Shown piece by piece: positions 1-7,796 of a stretch of 64,000 bases of DNA; position 1 is the first letter of the stretch, and every line of letters starts with the position of its first letter. The notes beneath the pieces are model-generated. The model was not told where the DNA came from. It searched no databases and was given only the letters and a program-made list of their open reading frames with translations. The position numbers and the translations under genes are program-made. This DNA comes from G963665925 sp050596425 (lineage in GTDB: Bacteria; Bacillota; Clostridia; Peptostreptococcales; Acidaminobacteraceae), in contig NZ_CP192292.1 in assembly GCF_050596425.1 (NCBI RefSeq), positions 1,054,001 through 1,118,000 of the forward strand, given 5' to 3'.

Positions 1-2190
1 ATTGAAAATATTGATGGGGACATTAAAGCGCTCGCTATAAAGTTGAAAAAAGCCGAAGAGGACTTTAAACAAGCCGAAGTGGTTCAAAACTCTTGTAAAG
101 ATAACTTAGAGAAAAAACGAAAAGAAATTGAAAGTCTATCCAGTGCCCTTCAGACACTACCAGAGAAAAAAAGCGTCTTAGAAGCAGAAAAAAATCAAAC
201 CAATCATGAGGTGGCAAGTCTCATAGACAAGCTTAGTGAAAAAAATAAGCTGACTGCAAAGAGACAGACTCTTTTAAATGATAAGTCCAGCTTAGACAAA
301 AAACTGAAAGTCCTTAGCAATGAACTGAAAAGTGCAAAGAATGACCTGGATGAAGCTGAGAAAGAGCGTTCTGTATACTGGACAGAAAAAGTCCTGACTC
401 AAATGGCCAAGACCCTGGAAGAGGGGGATGCTTGTCCGCTTTGTGGCAGTTCCAGCCACCCTAAGTGCCATGTTTCATCAGAGGTGAAAGATGACTTTGA
501 CTGGTCAGGTGCAGAAGAAAAGTGGCGACAAGTAAAACTTGATTACGACAGAGCTGTATCAGACTTTGATCACTTGGAAAAAGAAATTTCTGAGGTGGAT
601 ACGGCACTGGAAGTCTACAAGACCATCACTCTCGACGGTCAAAGACAAAAAGAGGATTTTCTTAAAAAAGTATCAGAAGAAATCGACCAAATTGATAAGG
701 CTATTCGTGAAAACAAGACCTTGTATGAAAAAGCAGTACATGAAAAGAAAACTCTTGAAAATCAGTTGGAATTAGAGCGCAGTAAAGTCACAAAGGCTCA
801 CAGCCTTTTCACGATGGTTAAAACACAACTGGCATCCAAAACAGACCAAGTCAAAGGTTTAAAAGAGGACTATGACAGACTCAGTCAGGAATTAGACTAT
901 GACAAGAATGGCTATAAGTATAGCGCCCTTTATGAGGACCTCAAAAAGAAAGATGAGACCCTTGATAAAACAGATAAAGCCATCAAAGGTGTTCGACAGA
1001 ACCACAAAGACCAAAATGCAGCTTTAGACAGTTTAAAAACGGATCATCACAAGACTCAGCTAAAAATTCAGTCCATCATTGAAAAAGGGAGTGGCCTAAA
1101 AGACAGGATTGAAAGTCATGAAGCCGAGGTAAAAAAAGTTGTTGGAGACAAGGACATTGAAGTCATCTACAAGGACACCTTAGATACACTCGAAAAGTTA
1201 ATAAATGACCACGACCTCATAAAAAAAGAAGCCCAGGCTTCTGAAGAAAAATTTAGGAAATTGGCATCGACTTTAGAGAGTCAAAGAGCTCAAATGGGGC
1301 TTTCAAAAGAAAACCAGGCAGAGAGTCAAAGGGTCTTTCTCGATGCATTAAAAGCCTCTGATATTCCTTCAGAAGAGGTCTTGAAGGCGGCTCATATGGA
1401 CAAAACAGAGCTTGATCAGAGAAGGCAAAAACTGAAAAGCTACTTTGAGGCGCTTAGCATTCAAAAGGATAGAAAGCAATCTCTGGAGAAGCAAAGAGAT
1501 GGTAGAAATCTCTCAGAAGAAGCTTGGAAATCCATACTGGAAAAATTTGAAGATACGAAAAAAGACTTGGCAGATAAGAAGGAAAAAAGAATTCAGCTGG
1601 GTGAGAAGGTCAAAAATTTAGAATCAGAGCAAAAGAAGTTGCAAGATACCCTGAAAAGATATGATAAGTATGAAAAAGTTCAGGATCTTATACAGGATTT
1701 AATGGACCTTGTTCGAGGCAATAAGTTTGTTGAATACGTGGCAGTAACCCACCTTAAATACATCGCCCGAGACGCATCCAAGAGGCTCATGGATATAACC
1801 GGGCATAGGTATAGTTTAGAGCTGGATACGAAGGGTAATTTTATTATATGCGACCACTTTAACGGGGGTGTCAAAAGAGATACAAAAACCCTATCTGGTG
1901 GCGAGACATTTTTAACGGCCCTGTCTTTATCCTTGGCCCTGTCGTCTCAAATCCAGTTAAAAGGTCGTACGAATCTGGAATTTTTCTTCCTAGATGAAGG
2001 ATTTGGAACCCTTGATAGTGAACTACTTGATATAGTCATGACGTCACTTGAAAAACTCTATCACGAGAAACTCACAGTGGGCATCATATCCCATGTGGAT
2101 GAACTCAAGAACAGAGTGCCAATCAAACTGACAGTTGAACCTGCCCAGGCAGGGGTTCATGGAACGAAAACTAAAATTGAAGTGACGTAA
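1..2190 (+). CDS. sbcC: Exonuclease SbcC, C-terminal part (5' end outside window)
   Basis: The frame is open from base 1, so this is the 3' portion of a longer gene; the N-terminal Walker A half lies outside. SbcC is the SMC/Rad50-type ATPase of the SbcCD nuclease, which removes hairpins and DNA ends. Visible here are long charged coiled-coil stretches on either side of a CPLCG motif (433-447), the zinc hook that dimerises the arms, and a C-terminal ATPase lobe with the LSGGE signature followed by the Walker B segment FFFLDEGFGTLD. The partner sbcD is presumably upstream. A TTG at 43 should not be read as the start. Family assignment is firm. Confidence 0.93.
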   Translation: MENIDGDIKALAIKLKKAEEDFKQAEVVQNSCKDNLEKKRKEIESLSSALQTLPEKKSVLEAEKNQTNHEVASLIDKLSEKNKLTAKRQTLLNDKSSLDKKLKVLSNELKSAKNDLDEAEKERSVYWTEKVLTQMAKTLEEGDACPLCGSSSHPKCHVSSEVKDDFDWSGAEEKWRQVKLDYDRAVSDFDHLEKEISEVDTALEVYKTITLDGQRQKEDFLKKVSEEIDQIDKAIRENKTLYEKAVHEKKTLENQLELERSKVTKAHSLFTMVKTQLASKTDQVKGLKEDYDRLSQELDYDKNGYKYSALYEDLKKKDETLDKTDKAIKGVRQNHKDQNAALDSLKTDHHKTQLKIQSIIEKGSGLKDRIESHEAEVKKVVGDKDIEVIYKDTLDTLEKLINDHDLIKKEAQASEEKFRKLASTLESQRAQMGLSKENQAESQRVFLDALKASDIPSEEVLKAAHMDKTELDQRRQKLKSYFEALSIQKDRKQSLEKQRDGRNLSEEAWKSILEKFEDTKKDLADKKEKRIQLGEKVKNLESEQKKLQDTLKRYDKYEKVQDLIQDLMDLVRGNKFVEYVAVTHLKYIARDASKRLMDITGHRYSLELDTKGNFIICDHFNGGVKRDTKTLSGGETFLTALSLSLALSSQIQLKGRTNLEFFFLDEGFGTLDSELLDIVMTSLEKLYHEKLTVGIISHVDELKNRVPIKLTVEPAQAGVHGTKTKIEVT

Positions 2191-2215
2191 GTTAAAAGCA
2201 AAGGTGGGACCCAAT

Positions 2216-2992
2216 ATGATGACGCTTGACAGTGAACTACAAATAGCAATTAAGGCAGCAAGAGCTGCTGGTGAAGCAATACTCAAGGTTTACAAAAGAG
2301 ACTTTGAAGTGGATTTAAAAGATGATAATTCTCCACTGACTGAAGCAGATTTGAATGCACATCATATTATTGTTGATATTCTTCAAGAGGCCTTTCCCAA
2401 ATACCCCATACTTTCGGAAGAGTCTGTTGATGATTTTATCCCAGAAAAACATCCGTGGTGCTTTATTGTAGACCCTCTGGATGGAACAAAAGAGTTTATT
2501 AAAAAGAACGATGAGTTTACAGTTAATATTGCCTTAACCTATGAAAAGATAGTTGTCATGGGTGTGGTTTATGCTCCAGTTTTCGATGAACTCTATTATG
2601 CGGTCAAAGGCCATGGCGCTTTTATTGAAGAAAAGGGTGTTAAAAGACCCATAAGAGTGTCGGGGAGAACGGATAAGTTACAAGTCCTTCAAAGTCGATC
2701 GCATCAGTCGAAAAAATGTATGGAATACGTTGAGACAAACCAAGATAAAATTGATAATGTCACACGAATGGGGAGTTCCCTCAAAGGCTGTCGAATTGCA
2801 AAAGGAGACTATGATGTCTACTATAACTGTGGCAGGACCATGATTTGGGACACAGGTGCCATGGAAGTGGTTATTGAAGAAGCCGGTGGTATTCTCAATC
2901 AACTTGATGACGAACCTATTTTTTATGATTTGAAAAAGCTGGTCAATGACAAGGGTTTCTACATTTTGAACGATATTCGCAATAAGTTATAA
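2216..2992 (+). CDS. cysQ: 3'(2'),5'-bisphosphate nucleotidase CysQ
   Basis: A 258-residue member of the inositol monophosphatase superfamily that hydrolyses 3'-phosphoadenosine 5'-phosphate (PAP) to AMP, relieving PAP toxicity from sulfate assimilation or ACP modification. The metal-binding motif DPLDGTKEF and the downstream WDTGAMEVVIEEAGG block are typical of CysQ. I place the start at ATG 2216, eight bases after AAGGTGG (2201-2207); a GTG at 2204 lies inside that ribosome binding site and is unlikely. It follows sbcC by 25 bases, so the two may be co-transcribed, and a clear terminator follows. Confidence 0.88.
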   Translation: MMTLDSELQIAIKAARAAGEAILKVYKRDFEVDLKDDNSPLTEADLNAHHIIVDILQEAFPKYPILSEESVDDFIPEKHPWCFIVDPLDGTKEFIKKNDEFTVNIALTYEKIVVMGVVYAPVFDELYYAVKGHGAFIEEKGVKRPIRVSGRTDKLQVLQSRSHQSKKCMEYVETNQDKIDNVTRMGSSLKGCRIAKGDYDVYYNCGRTMIWDTGAMEVVIEEAGGILNQLDDEPIFYDLKKLVNDKGFYILNDIRNKL

Positions 2993-2995
2993 AGC

Positions 2996-3038
2996 AAACC
3001 CAGATTATTCGCGATGATCGTGTCTAGTCTGGGTTTTT
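2996..3038 (+). terminator. Rho-independent terminator after cysQ
   Basis: AAACCCAGA (2996-3004) pairs with TCTGGGTTT (3028-3036), followed by a short T-run. It separates the sbcC-cysQ unit from cobO. Confidence 0.8.
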
Positions 3039-3065
3039 CTAAAGAATCCAATAGAGGAGATAACT

Positions 3066-3581
3066 ATGGAAAAAGGATATTTTCACGTGTACACAGGGGA
3101 CGGAAAAGGTAAGTCCACAGCCGCCTTTGGTCTGGCCTTAAGAGCTCTTTGTGCTGGGAAAAAAGTTTATATTGGTCAGTTTGTGAAGAATATGAAATAC
3201 AGTGAAACAAAAATTGAAAATGTGATGGATGGCATTAAGATTATCCAGTTTGGCAAGGACTGCTGTATTGATAGGGCACCTGATGAAGAAGACAAAAGAC
3301 TTGCATTAAGCGGGCTTCATGAATGTGCCAACATTCTTCGTGAAGGCAAGTATGACCTTGTCATACTCGATGAAGTGACCATTGCTACATATTTAAAGTT
3401 TATTGACCCTCAGACTGTCCTTGATGCGGTTAATGGTCGAGCGCCCCATGTGGAAGTGGTTGTGACAGGTCGCTATTGCCCTGAGCTTTTAATGGATCAG
3501 GCAGACCTAGTGACAGAAATGAAGGAAGTGAAACATTACTACAGTCAGGGTGTTTTATCAAGAGAGGGGATTGATTGCTAA
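3066..3581 (+). CDS. cobO: Corrinoid (cob(I)alamin) adenosyltransferase, CobO/BtuR type
   Basis: A 171-residue protein with an N-terminal P-loop, YTGDGKGKSTAA (about residues 9-20), and the DLVILDEV segment of the CobO/BtuR family. The family transfers the adenosyl group of ATP to cob(I)yrinic acid a,c-diamide or cobalamin to make coenzyme B12. The start has a good AGAGGAGA ribosome binding site at 3055-3062. No other cobalamin biosynthesis gene and no recognisable cobalamin riboswitch lie nearby, so it may serve salvage. Its stop (TAA) overlaps the ATG of the next gene, indicating translational coupling. Confidence 0.9.
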   Translation: MEKGYFHVYTGDGKGKSTAAFGLALRALCAGKKVYIGQFVKNMKYSETKIENVMDGIKIIQFGKDCCIDRAPDEEDKRLALSGLHECANILREGKYDLVILDEVTIATYLKFIDPQTVLDAVNGRAPHVEVVVTGRYCPELLMDQADLVTEMKEVKHYYSQGVLSREGIDC

Positions 3582-4753
3582 TGTCCAAATATAATTTTGA
3601 CGAGATTATAAATCGAAAAGGGACCAACTCTATAAAGTGGGACCATCTCGAATCGAGGTTTGGACGAGATGACCTCCTGCCTCTATGGGTGGCTGATATG
3701 GACTTTAAATGTCCACCGGCAGTCATTGAAGCTATGAAAAAAGTGGCTGATCATGGCATATATGGTTATGTGGCTCCCGGAGAAGATTATTTTAAGGCTG
3801 TTACTGGATGGATGAAGCGTCGATTTGACTGGAATATCGAAGTTGACTGGATCATGTTTATGGCCGGAATTGTACCAGCCATTGGACTGGCTGTAAAGAC
3901 TTTTACAGAACCGGGAGATGGTGTGATTGTACAACAACCAGTCTATTTCCCTTTTATGAGTGTGACAAAGGAACTGGGGCGAAAAGTCCTCAACAACAGT
4001 CTTGTGGAGACAGAACAAGGTTATGCTATGGATTTTGAAGACCTTGAAGAAAAGGCCAAGGACCCGACCACAAAGATGATGATTCTCTGTTCCCCACACA
4101 ATCCCGTAGGTAGGGTCTACACGGAAGAAGAACTGAAAAAGCTGATTTCCATATGCGAAAAACATGATGTTATTATAGTATCTGACGAAATACACCAGGA
4201 CCTTGTGCATGCGGGCCACAAGCATATACCAACAGCCAAGCTCGCGGGACCAAATGCTAAAGTTATCACATGCACAGCGCCAAGCAAGACCTTTAATGTG
4301 GCATCCCTTTTTCCATCAAATATTATAATTTCTAATGAACAATTGAGGGATAGATTCAAATTTGAACTGGACAAGCTCCATCAAATGCCATCCCCCTTTA
4401 CAATCGAAGCTGTTATTTCTGCTTACAACCATTCAGAAGACTGGCTAAAGGAACTTCTTTTATATCTATCAGATAATATAGATTATGTGAACCAGTACTT
4501 AGAAAATCATCTTCCAAAGGTGAAAATGAGAAAACCAGAGGCAACCTTCCTTGTGTGGCTTGACTTTAGGGCCTATGATTTGACACCTCAAGAGCTTGAG
4601 AGAATTATGATTGAAGATGCTCAGCTTGCCCTTAATAAAGGATGGATGTTCGGTCGCGAGGGGCAAGGACACATGCGCCTTAATGTCGGTTGTCCTAGAG
4701 ATGTATTAAGCGAAGCCCTGAACCGAATTTACAATGCTTTAAAAGACAAGTAG
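3581..4753 (+). CDS. PatB/MalY-type PLP aminotransferase (probable cystathionine beta-lyase)
   Basis: A 390-residue fold-type I PLP enzyme of the MalY/PatB group, which cleaves C-S bonds (cystathionine or cysteine beta-lyase) or acts as an aminotransferase. Visible motifs include LPLWVADMDF near the N-terminus, CSPHNPVGRVY, VSDEIHQDL and the Schiff-base lysine segment CTAPSKTFNVASL. I take ATG 3581, which overlaps the cobO stop as TAATG and follows AGAGAGGGGA; the TTG six bases upstream is inside cobO. Exact substrate cannot be read from sequence. Confidence 0.86.
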   Translation: MSKYNFDEIINRKGTNSIKWDHLESRFGRDDLLPLWVADMDFKCPPAVIEAMKKVADHGIYGYVAPGEDYFKAVTGWMKRRFDWNIEVDWIMFMAGIVPAIGLAVKTFTEPGDGVIVQQPVYFPFMSVTKELGRKVLNNSLVETEQGYAMDFEDLEEKAKDPTTKMMILCSPHNPVGRVYTEEELKKLISICEKHDVIIVSDEIHQDLVHAGHKHIPTAKLAGPNAKVITCTAPSKTFNVASLFPSNIIISNEQLRDRFKFELDKLHQMPSPFTIEAVISAYNHSEDWLKELLLYLSDNIDYVNQYLENHLPKVKMRKPEATFLVWLDFRAYDLTPQELERIMIEDAQLALNKGWMFGREGQGHMRLNVGCPRDVLSEALNRIYNALKDK

Positions 4754-4767
4754 GCTAAGTCTTACAT

Positions 4768-4819
4768 ATAAGCAATACCGATAAGCAATACCGATAAGTA
4801 ATACCGATAACCAATACTG
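4768..4819 (+). repeat. Four tandem 13-bp repeats
   Basis: ATAAGCAATACCG occurs twice exactly (4768-4780, 4781-4793), then as ATAAGTAATACCG (4794-4806) and ATAACCAATACTG (4807-4819). It lies just past the PatB-like gene in a 327-base intergenic gap. I see no protein or known operator here; a variable-number repeat from slipped replication is the simplest reading. Confidence 0.85.
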
Positions 4820-5019
4820 ACACGTCAGTAGCATATTCCTTTCAATGATAAGACTTGAAATGGTAGCTGAGCTACAAAGACTTTATACCAAAGCATGGGG
4901 GCTAAGTGGTGTAATATGATTGGTAAAGGTAAATACAAAAAATAATTGGCGTCAGTCACTTGATGGATTGGCGCTAATTTTATGCAAAAATTTATTAATG
5001 TTTATTTTATAAACAAGTG

Positions 5020-5047
5020 TTGACAAAATAAGCTTGTGTTGTATAAT
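5020..5047 (+). promoter_or_regulatory. Sigma-A promoter of psuK-psuG
   Basis: TTGACA (5020-5025), 16-base spacer, TATAAT (5042-5047): both hexamers are perfect. Transcription would begin near 5054, which excludes an apparent in-frame start at 5036 and supports ATG 5081. Confidence 0.88.
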
Positions 5048-5080
5048 AAACATGTGATAAGAAATTATGAGGTGAGTGTT

Positions 5081-6175
5081 ATGACAAATCGTGAACGTGA
5101 AATATATCAGTTGCTTCGTGAAAATCCTATGATCAGTCAAAAAGAAATTGCTGACTTACTTGGCATCCAGAGATCCAGTGTTGCTGTGCATATACTGAAT
5201 CTCACAAAAAAAGGTGTTGTAAAGGGCAAGGGCTACATCCTTAGTGAAGGGGAGTATGTTCTAGTCATCGGCGGTTCCAATGTTGACATCACAGGTTTTC
5301 CGAAAGACTTACTGCGCCTTGAGGATTCCAATCCTGGTTCAGTGAAAATGTCACTAGGTGGCGTTGGGAGAAACATTGGTGAAAACTTAGCCCGTCTGGG
5401 TATGTCAACAAAAATGATGACGGCAGTCGGCAAGGATGTTTACGGTCAAAAAATTATTGAAGAAAGCAGATTGATTGACTTAGACATGAGCCAGGCTCTG
5501 GTACTTGAAAATGCATCCACATCAATTTACTTAAGCATTATGGATGAAGAAGGGGACATGAAGCTGGCCCTTTCGGATATGGATATTGCTGAAAGAATTG
5601 ATATAGACTACATTAATAAAAATGCGAGACTTATTCGAAATGCAGCGGCAGTTGTCGTAGATGCCAATTTGAATCAGTCGGTGCTTGAGTATCTATTTAG
5701 CAATTTTAAAGACGTAAAATTCTTTGTGGATACGGTTTCAGCGGCAAAGGCCATGAAACTAAAAAATCTACTGGGCTATGTCCATACAATCAAGCCTAAC
5801 AGAATTGAAACTGAAGCCTTGACAGGTGTGAAAGTCAAAACTGTTGAAGATGCTTACGAAGCCATTGACGTTTTCCTAAATCAAGGCATAAAGCAGGTTT
5901 TCATAAGTCTTGGACAGGATGGCGTTGTTTATGGCAGTGAAGACAAGAAAGAAATTTTCAAGCCAAAACAAATAAAAATGGTCAATGCCACAGGTGCAGG
6001 CGATGCTTTCATGGCAGCGATTGTCTTTTCTTGGATCAATAATTTTGAACCACTAAAAACACTGGCTTTTTCCAGTTGTGCATCAGCACTGGCTATAAGC
6101 TGTGCGTCAACCATTAATCCAGACCTCAGCGAAGCCAAGGTCAATGCGCTAATGGATGAACTTTACAACATTTAG
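5081..6175 (+). CDS. psuK: PfkB-family kinase with N-terminal HTH, probable pseudouridine kinase
   Basis: A 364-residue protein: residues about 1-55 form a winged helix (ISQKEIADLLGIQRSSVAVHI), and the rest is a ribokinase/PfkB-type sugar kinase with GGVGRNIGENLARLG near the start and the catalytic NATGAGDAFMAA motif near the end. PsuK phosphorylates pseudouridine to pseudouridine 5'-phosphate, the substrate of the next gene. HTH-PfkB fusions of this type are common in Firmicutes, and the HTH may autoregulate. The start at 5081 has GAGGTGAG upstream. Nucleoside specificity is inferred from adjacency to psuG. Confidence 0.85.
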   Translation: MTNREREIYQLLRENPMISQKEIADLLGIQRSSVAVHILNLTKKGVVKGKGYILSEGEYVLVIGGSNVDITGFPKDLLRLEDSNPGSVKMSLGGVGRNIGENLARLGMSTKMMTAVGKDVYGQKIIEESRLIDLDMSQALVLENASTSIYLSIMDEEGDMKLALSDMDIAERIDIDYINKNARLIRNAAAVVVDANLNQSVLEYLFSNFKDVKFFVDTVSAAKAMKLKNLLGYVHTIKPNRIETEALTGVKVKTVEDAYEAIDVFLNQGIKQVFISLGQDGVVYGSEDKKEIFKPKQIKMVNATGAGDAFMAAIVFSWINNFEPLKTLAFSSCASALAISCASTINPDLSEAKVNALMDELYNI

Positions 6176-6200
6176 TTTGACTCTGTTAAATAGTCAACAT

Positions 6201-6216
6201 ATGCGCAAAAGCGCAT
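6201..6216 (+). other. Intra-operon hairpin between psuK and psuG
   Basis: ATGCGC-AAAA-GCGCAT is a perfect six-pair stem with an AAAA loop and no T-run. It may stabilise or attenuate the transcript between the kinase and glycosidase genes. Confidence 0.5.
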
Positions 6217-6248
6217 CTACAATATATGAGCAGTAAAGGAGATATAAA

Positions 6249-7172
6249 ATGGATCTAAAAAAATATCTTGATATTACCCCAGAGGTACAGGAAGCACTTG
6301 ACTCAGGCAAACCAGTGGTTGCCCTTGAATCAACAATTATTTCACATGGTATGCCATATCCACAAAACGTTGAAACAGCACGCCGTGTTGAAGAAATCGT
6401 ACGTGAGAATGGTGCGGTACCAGCAACGATTGCTATTATCGGTGGACGTTTAAAAGCAGGCCTTACGCCTGAAGAACTAGAGTATTTTGGTAAAACGGGT
6501 ATGGCTATTAAAAAAGCCTCTCGTAGAGACCTGCCTTTTATTGTTGCAAAGGGCATTGATGGCGCGACAACAGTTGCATCAACAATGATCGTTGCTGAAC
6601 TGGCTGGCATCGAGCTGTTTGTAACAGGTGGTATTGGTGGCGTTCATAGAGGCGCTGAAAAGACATTTGATATTTCTGCAGACCTTCAGGAACTGGCTAA
6701 GACAAATGTTGCTGTGGTATGCGCTGGTTGTAAGTCGATCCTTGATATCAACCTTACGCTTGAATACCTAGAAACATTTGGTGTACCAGTTGTTGGTTTT
6801 GCTACAGATGAGTTCCCAGCGTTCTACACGCCAAAGAGTGGTTTTGGTGTGGATTACAGAGTGGATGATCCTGCTGAAGTGGCTACAGCGATTCGCTCTA
6901 AGTGGGACCTAGGTCTACAGGGTGGCATGGTTATTTCAAACCCAATCCCAGAAGAATTTGCTATGGACCATGACGCTATTACAAATGCCATTGATTCAGC
7001 TGTTAAAGAAGCTGAAGAGAAAGGCATTAAAGGAAAAGACTCAACACCATTCCTTCTAGGTAAAGTGAAGGAACTTACAGGTGGTAGCAGTCTTGAATCA
7101 AACATTCAACTGGTTTACAACAACGCACGCGTTGGTACAAAAATCGCAGTTGAACTTGCGAAAAACAAATAA
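6249..7172 (+). CDS. psuG: Pseudouridine-5'-phosphate glycosidase
   Basis: A 307-residue protein matching PsuG, which reversibly splits pseudouridine 5'-phosphate into uracil and ribose 5-phosphate. Recognisable family stretches are VALESTIISHGMPYP near residue 25, the TVASTMIVA segment, FVTGGIGGVHRGAE and FGVPVVGFATDEFPAFY. Start ATG follows AAAGGAGAT. It is 73 bases downstream of the kinase and shares its promoter; together they salvage pseudouridine from RNA turnover. A terminator follows directly. Confidence 0.95.
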   Translation: MDLKKYLDITPEVQEALDSGKPVVALESTIISHGMPYPQNVETARRVEEIVRENGAVPATIAIIGGRLKAGLTPEELEYFGKTGMAIKKASRRDLPFIVAKGIDGATTVASTMIVAELAGIELFVTGGIGGVHRGAEKTFDISADLQELAKTNVAVVCAGCKSILDINLTLEYLETFGVPVVGFATDEFPAFYTPKSGFGVDYRVDDPAEVATAIRSKWDLGLQGGMVISNPIPEEFAMDHDAITNAIDSAVKEAEEKGIKGKDSTPFLLGKVKELTGGSSLESNIQLVYNNARVGTKIAVELAKNK

Positions 7173-7197
7173 GTTATTCCGACTTCAATTTAAAAGG

Positions 7198-7229
7198 ACT
7201 CTCAAGCGTTTTTGCTTGGGAGTTTTTTT
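7198..7229 (+). terminator. Terminator of psuK-psuG
   Basis: ACTCTCAAGC pairs with GCTTGGGAGT (7198-7222) and is followed by seven or more T residues. The multi-hairpin repeat described next begins on this T-run. Confidence 0.88.
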
Positions 7230-7364
7230 ACGCGAAATGCAAAGAAATGCAGTTAAAAACCAAAGGTCAGGGATCTGAGAGTTCACTCTCAAGTCCCTGG
7301 CCTTTGGTTTTTAACTATCTGGCGCGCATCGCGACAGAAGCAATCGAAGATTGCTCTGTGCTTC
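7230..7364 (+). repeat. Terminator-associated multi-hairpin element, copy L1
   Basis: The copy begins ACGCGAAA directly after the T-run of the psuG terminator. It contains a 23-bp long-arm palindrome (7251-7273 with 7294-7316) closing an inner TGAGAG-TTCA-CTCTCA hairpin. Next comes CTGGCGC/GCGACAG (7319-7325 with 7331-7337), which overlaps ACAGAAGCAATC/GATTGCTCTGT (7334-7345 with 7349-7359). The last two stems share the ACAG segment and cannot form together. The element at 19345-19479 is a diverged copy with matching compensatory changes in the long stem. Function unknown: structured RNA or palindromic mobile element. Confidence 0.85.
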
Positions 7365-7571
7365 ATAAGATTCCAAGACTAAAGAAAGATGAAGAAGTAA
7401 TGACCAGCAGATCTGAGAGTTCACTCTCAAGTCCCTGGCCTTTGGTTTTTAACTATCTGGCGCGCATCGCGACAGAAGCAATCGAAGATTGCTCTGTGCT
7501 TCATAAGATTTCAAGACTGAAGAAAGATGAAGAAGTAATGACCAGCAGATCTGAGAGTTCACTCTCAAGTC
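7272..7571 (+). repeat. 138-bp tandem repeat derived from element L1
   Basis: Units begin at 7272, 7410 and 7548, each opening with GATCTGAGAG and spaced exactly 138 bases apart; two are full and the third stops after about 24 bases. Units one and two differ at only a few positions (for example 7372 and 7379 against 7510 and 7517). Later units lack the left arm of the long palindrome, consistent with duplication between short GATCTGAGAG homologies. Because 138 is a multiple of three, an open frame runs through the array, but I regard it as non-coding. Confidence 0.85.
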
Positions 7572-7662
7572 TCTAAACCGAAATAAACTGAAATAATAAA
7601 TTCCATTAAAGGTCATGCCCTTATCCACTCCAAGACCTTGAAAATTCAGAATATTTACTTAT

Positions 7663-7699
7663 GTCACTGGTTGTCACTGACACCAGTGGTTTAAGTGAC
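7663..7699 (+). promoter_or_regulatory. Inverted repeats upstream of the EIICB gene, candidate MtlR operator
   Basis: CACTGG (7665-7670) and CCAGTG (7683-7688) form an inverted repeat around TTGTCAC, and GTCACT/AAGTGAC extends it outward. The half-site TTGTCAC recurs upstream of the regulator gene (9289 and 9375) and resembles half of the described MtlR operator consensus TTGNCACA. Assignment is inference. Confidence 0.45.
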
Positions 7700-7796
7700 G
7701 CTTTTCAAAAAGTCATAGGACGCGCATAATAAGATCACGAATTCGAGTTAAGACGCATATGCATAGCGGACAAACGTTTTCAAGGAGGGGGAAATT

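Noticed and set aside
7272..7571. CRISPR array
   Set aside because: The units are 138 bp with no unique spacers between short repeats, and no cas genes are present.
7247..7576. A 109-codon open frame through the 138-bp tandem repeats
   Set aside because: It is open only because the repeat length is a multiple of three. It crosses paired hairpin arms, lacks a ribosome binding site, and its sequence is better explained by the non-coding structure.
7770..7783. Catabolite-responsive element before the EIICB gene (ACAAACGTTTTCA)
   Set aside because: The right half CGTTTTCA fits, but the conserved TG at the left end is missing, so I do not call it.
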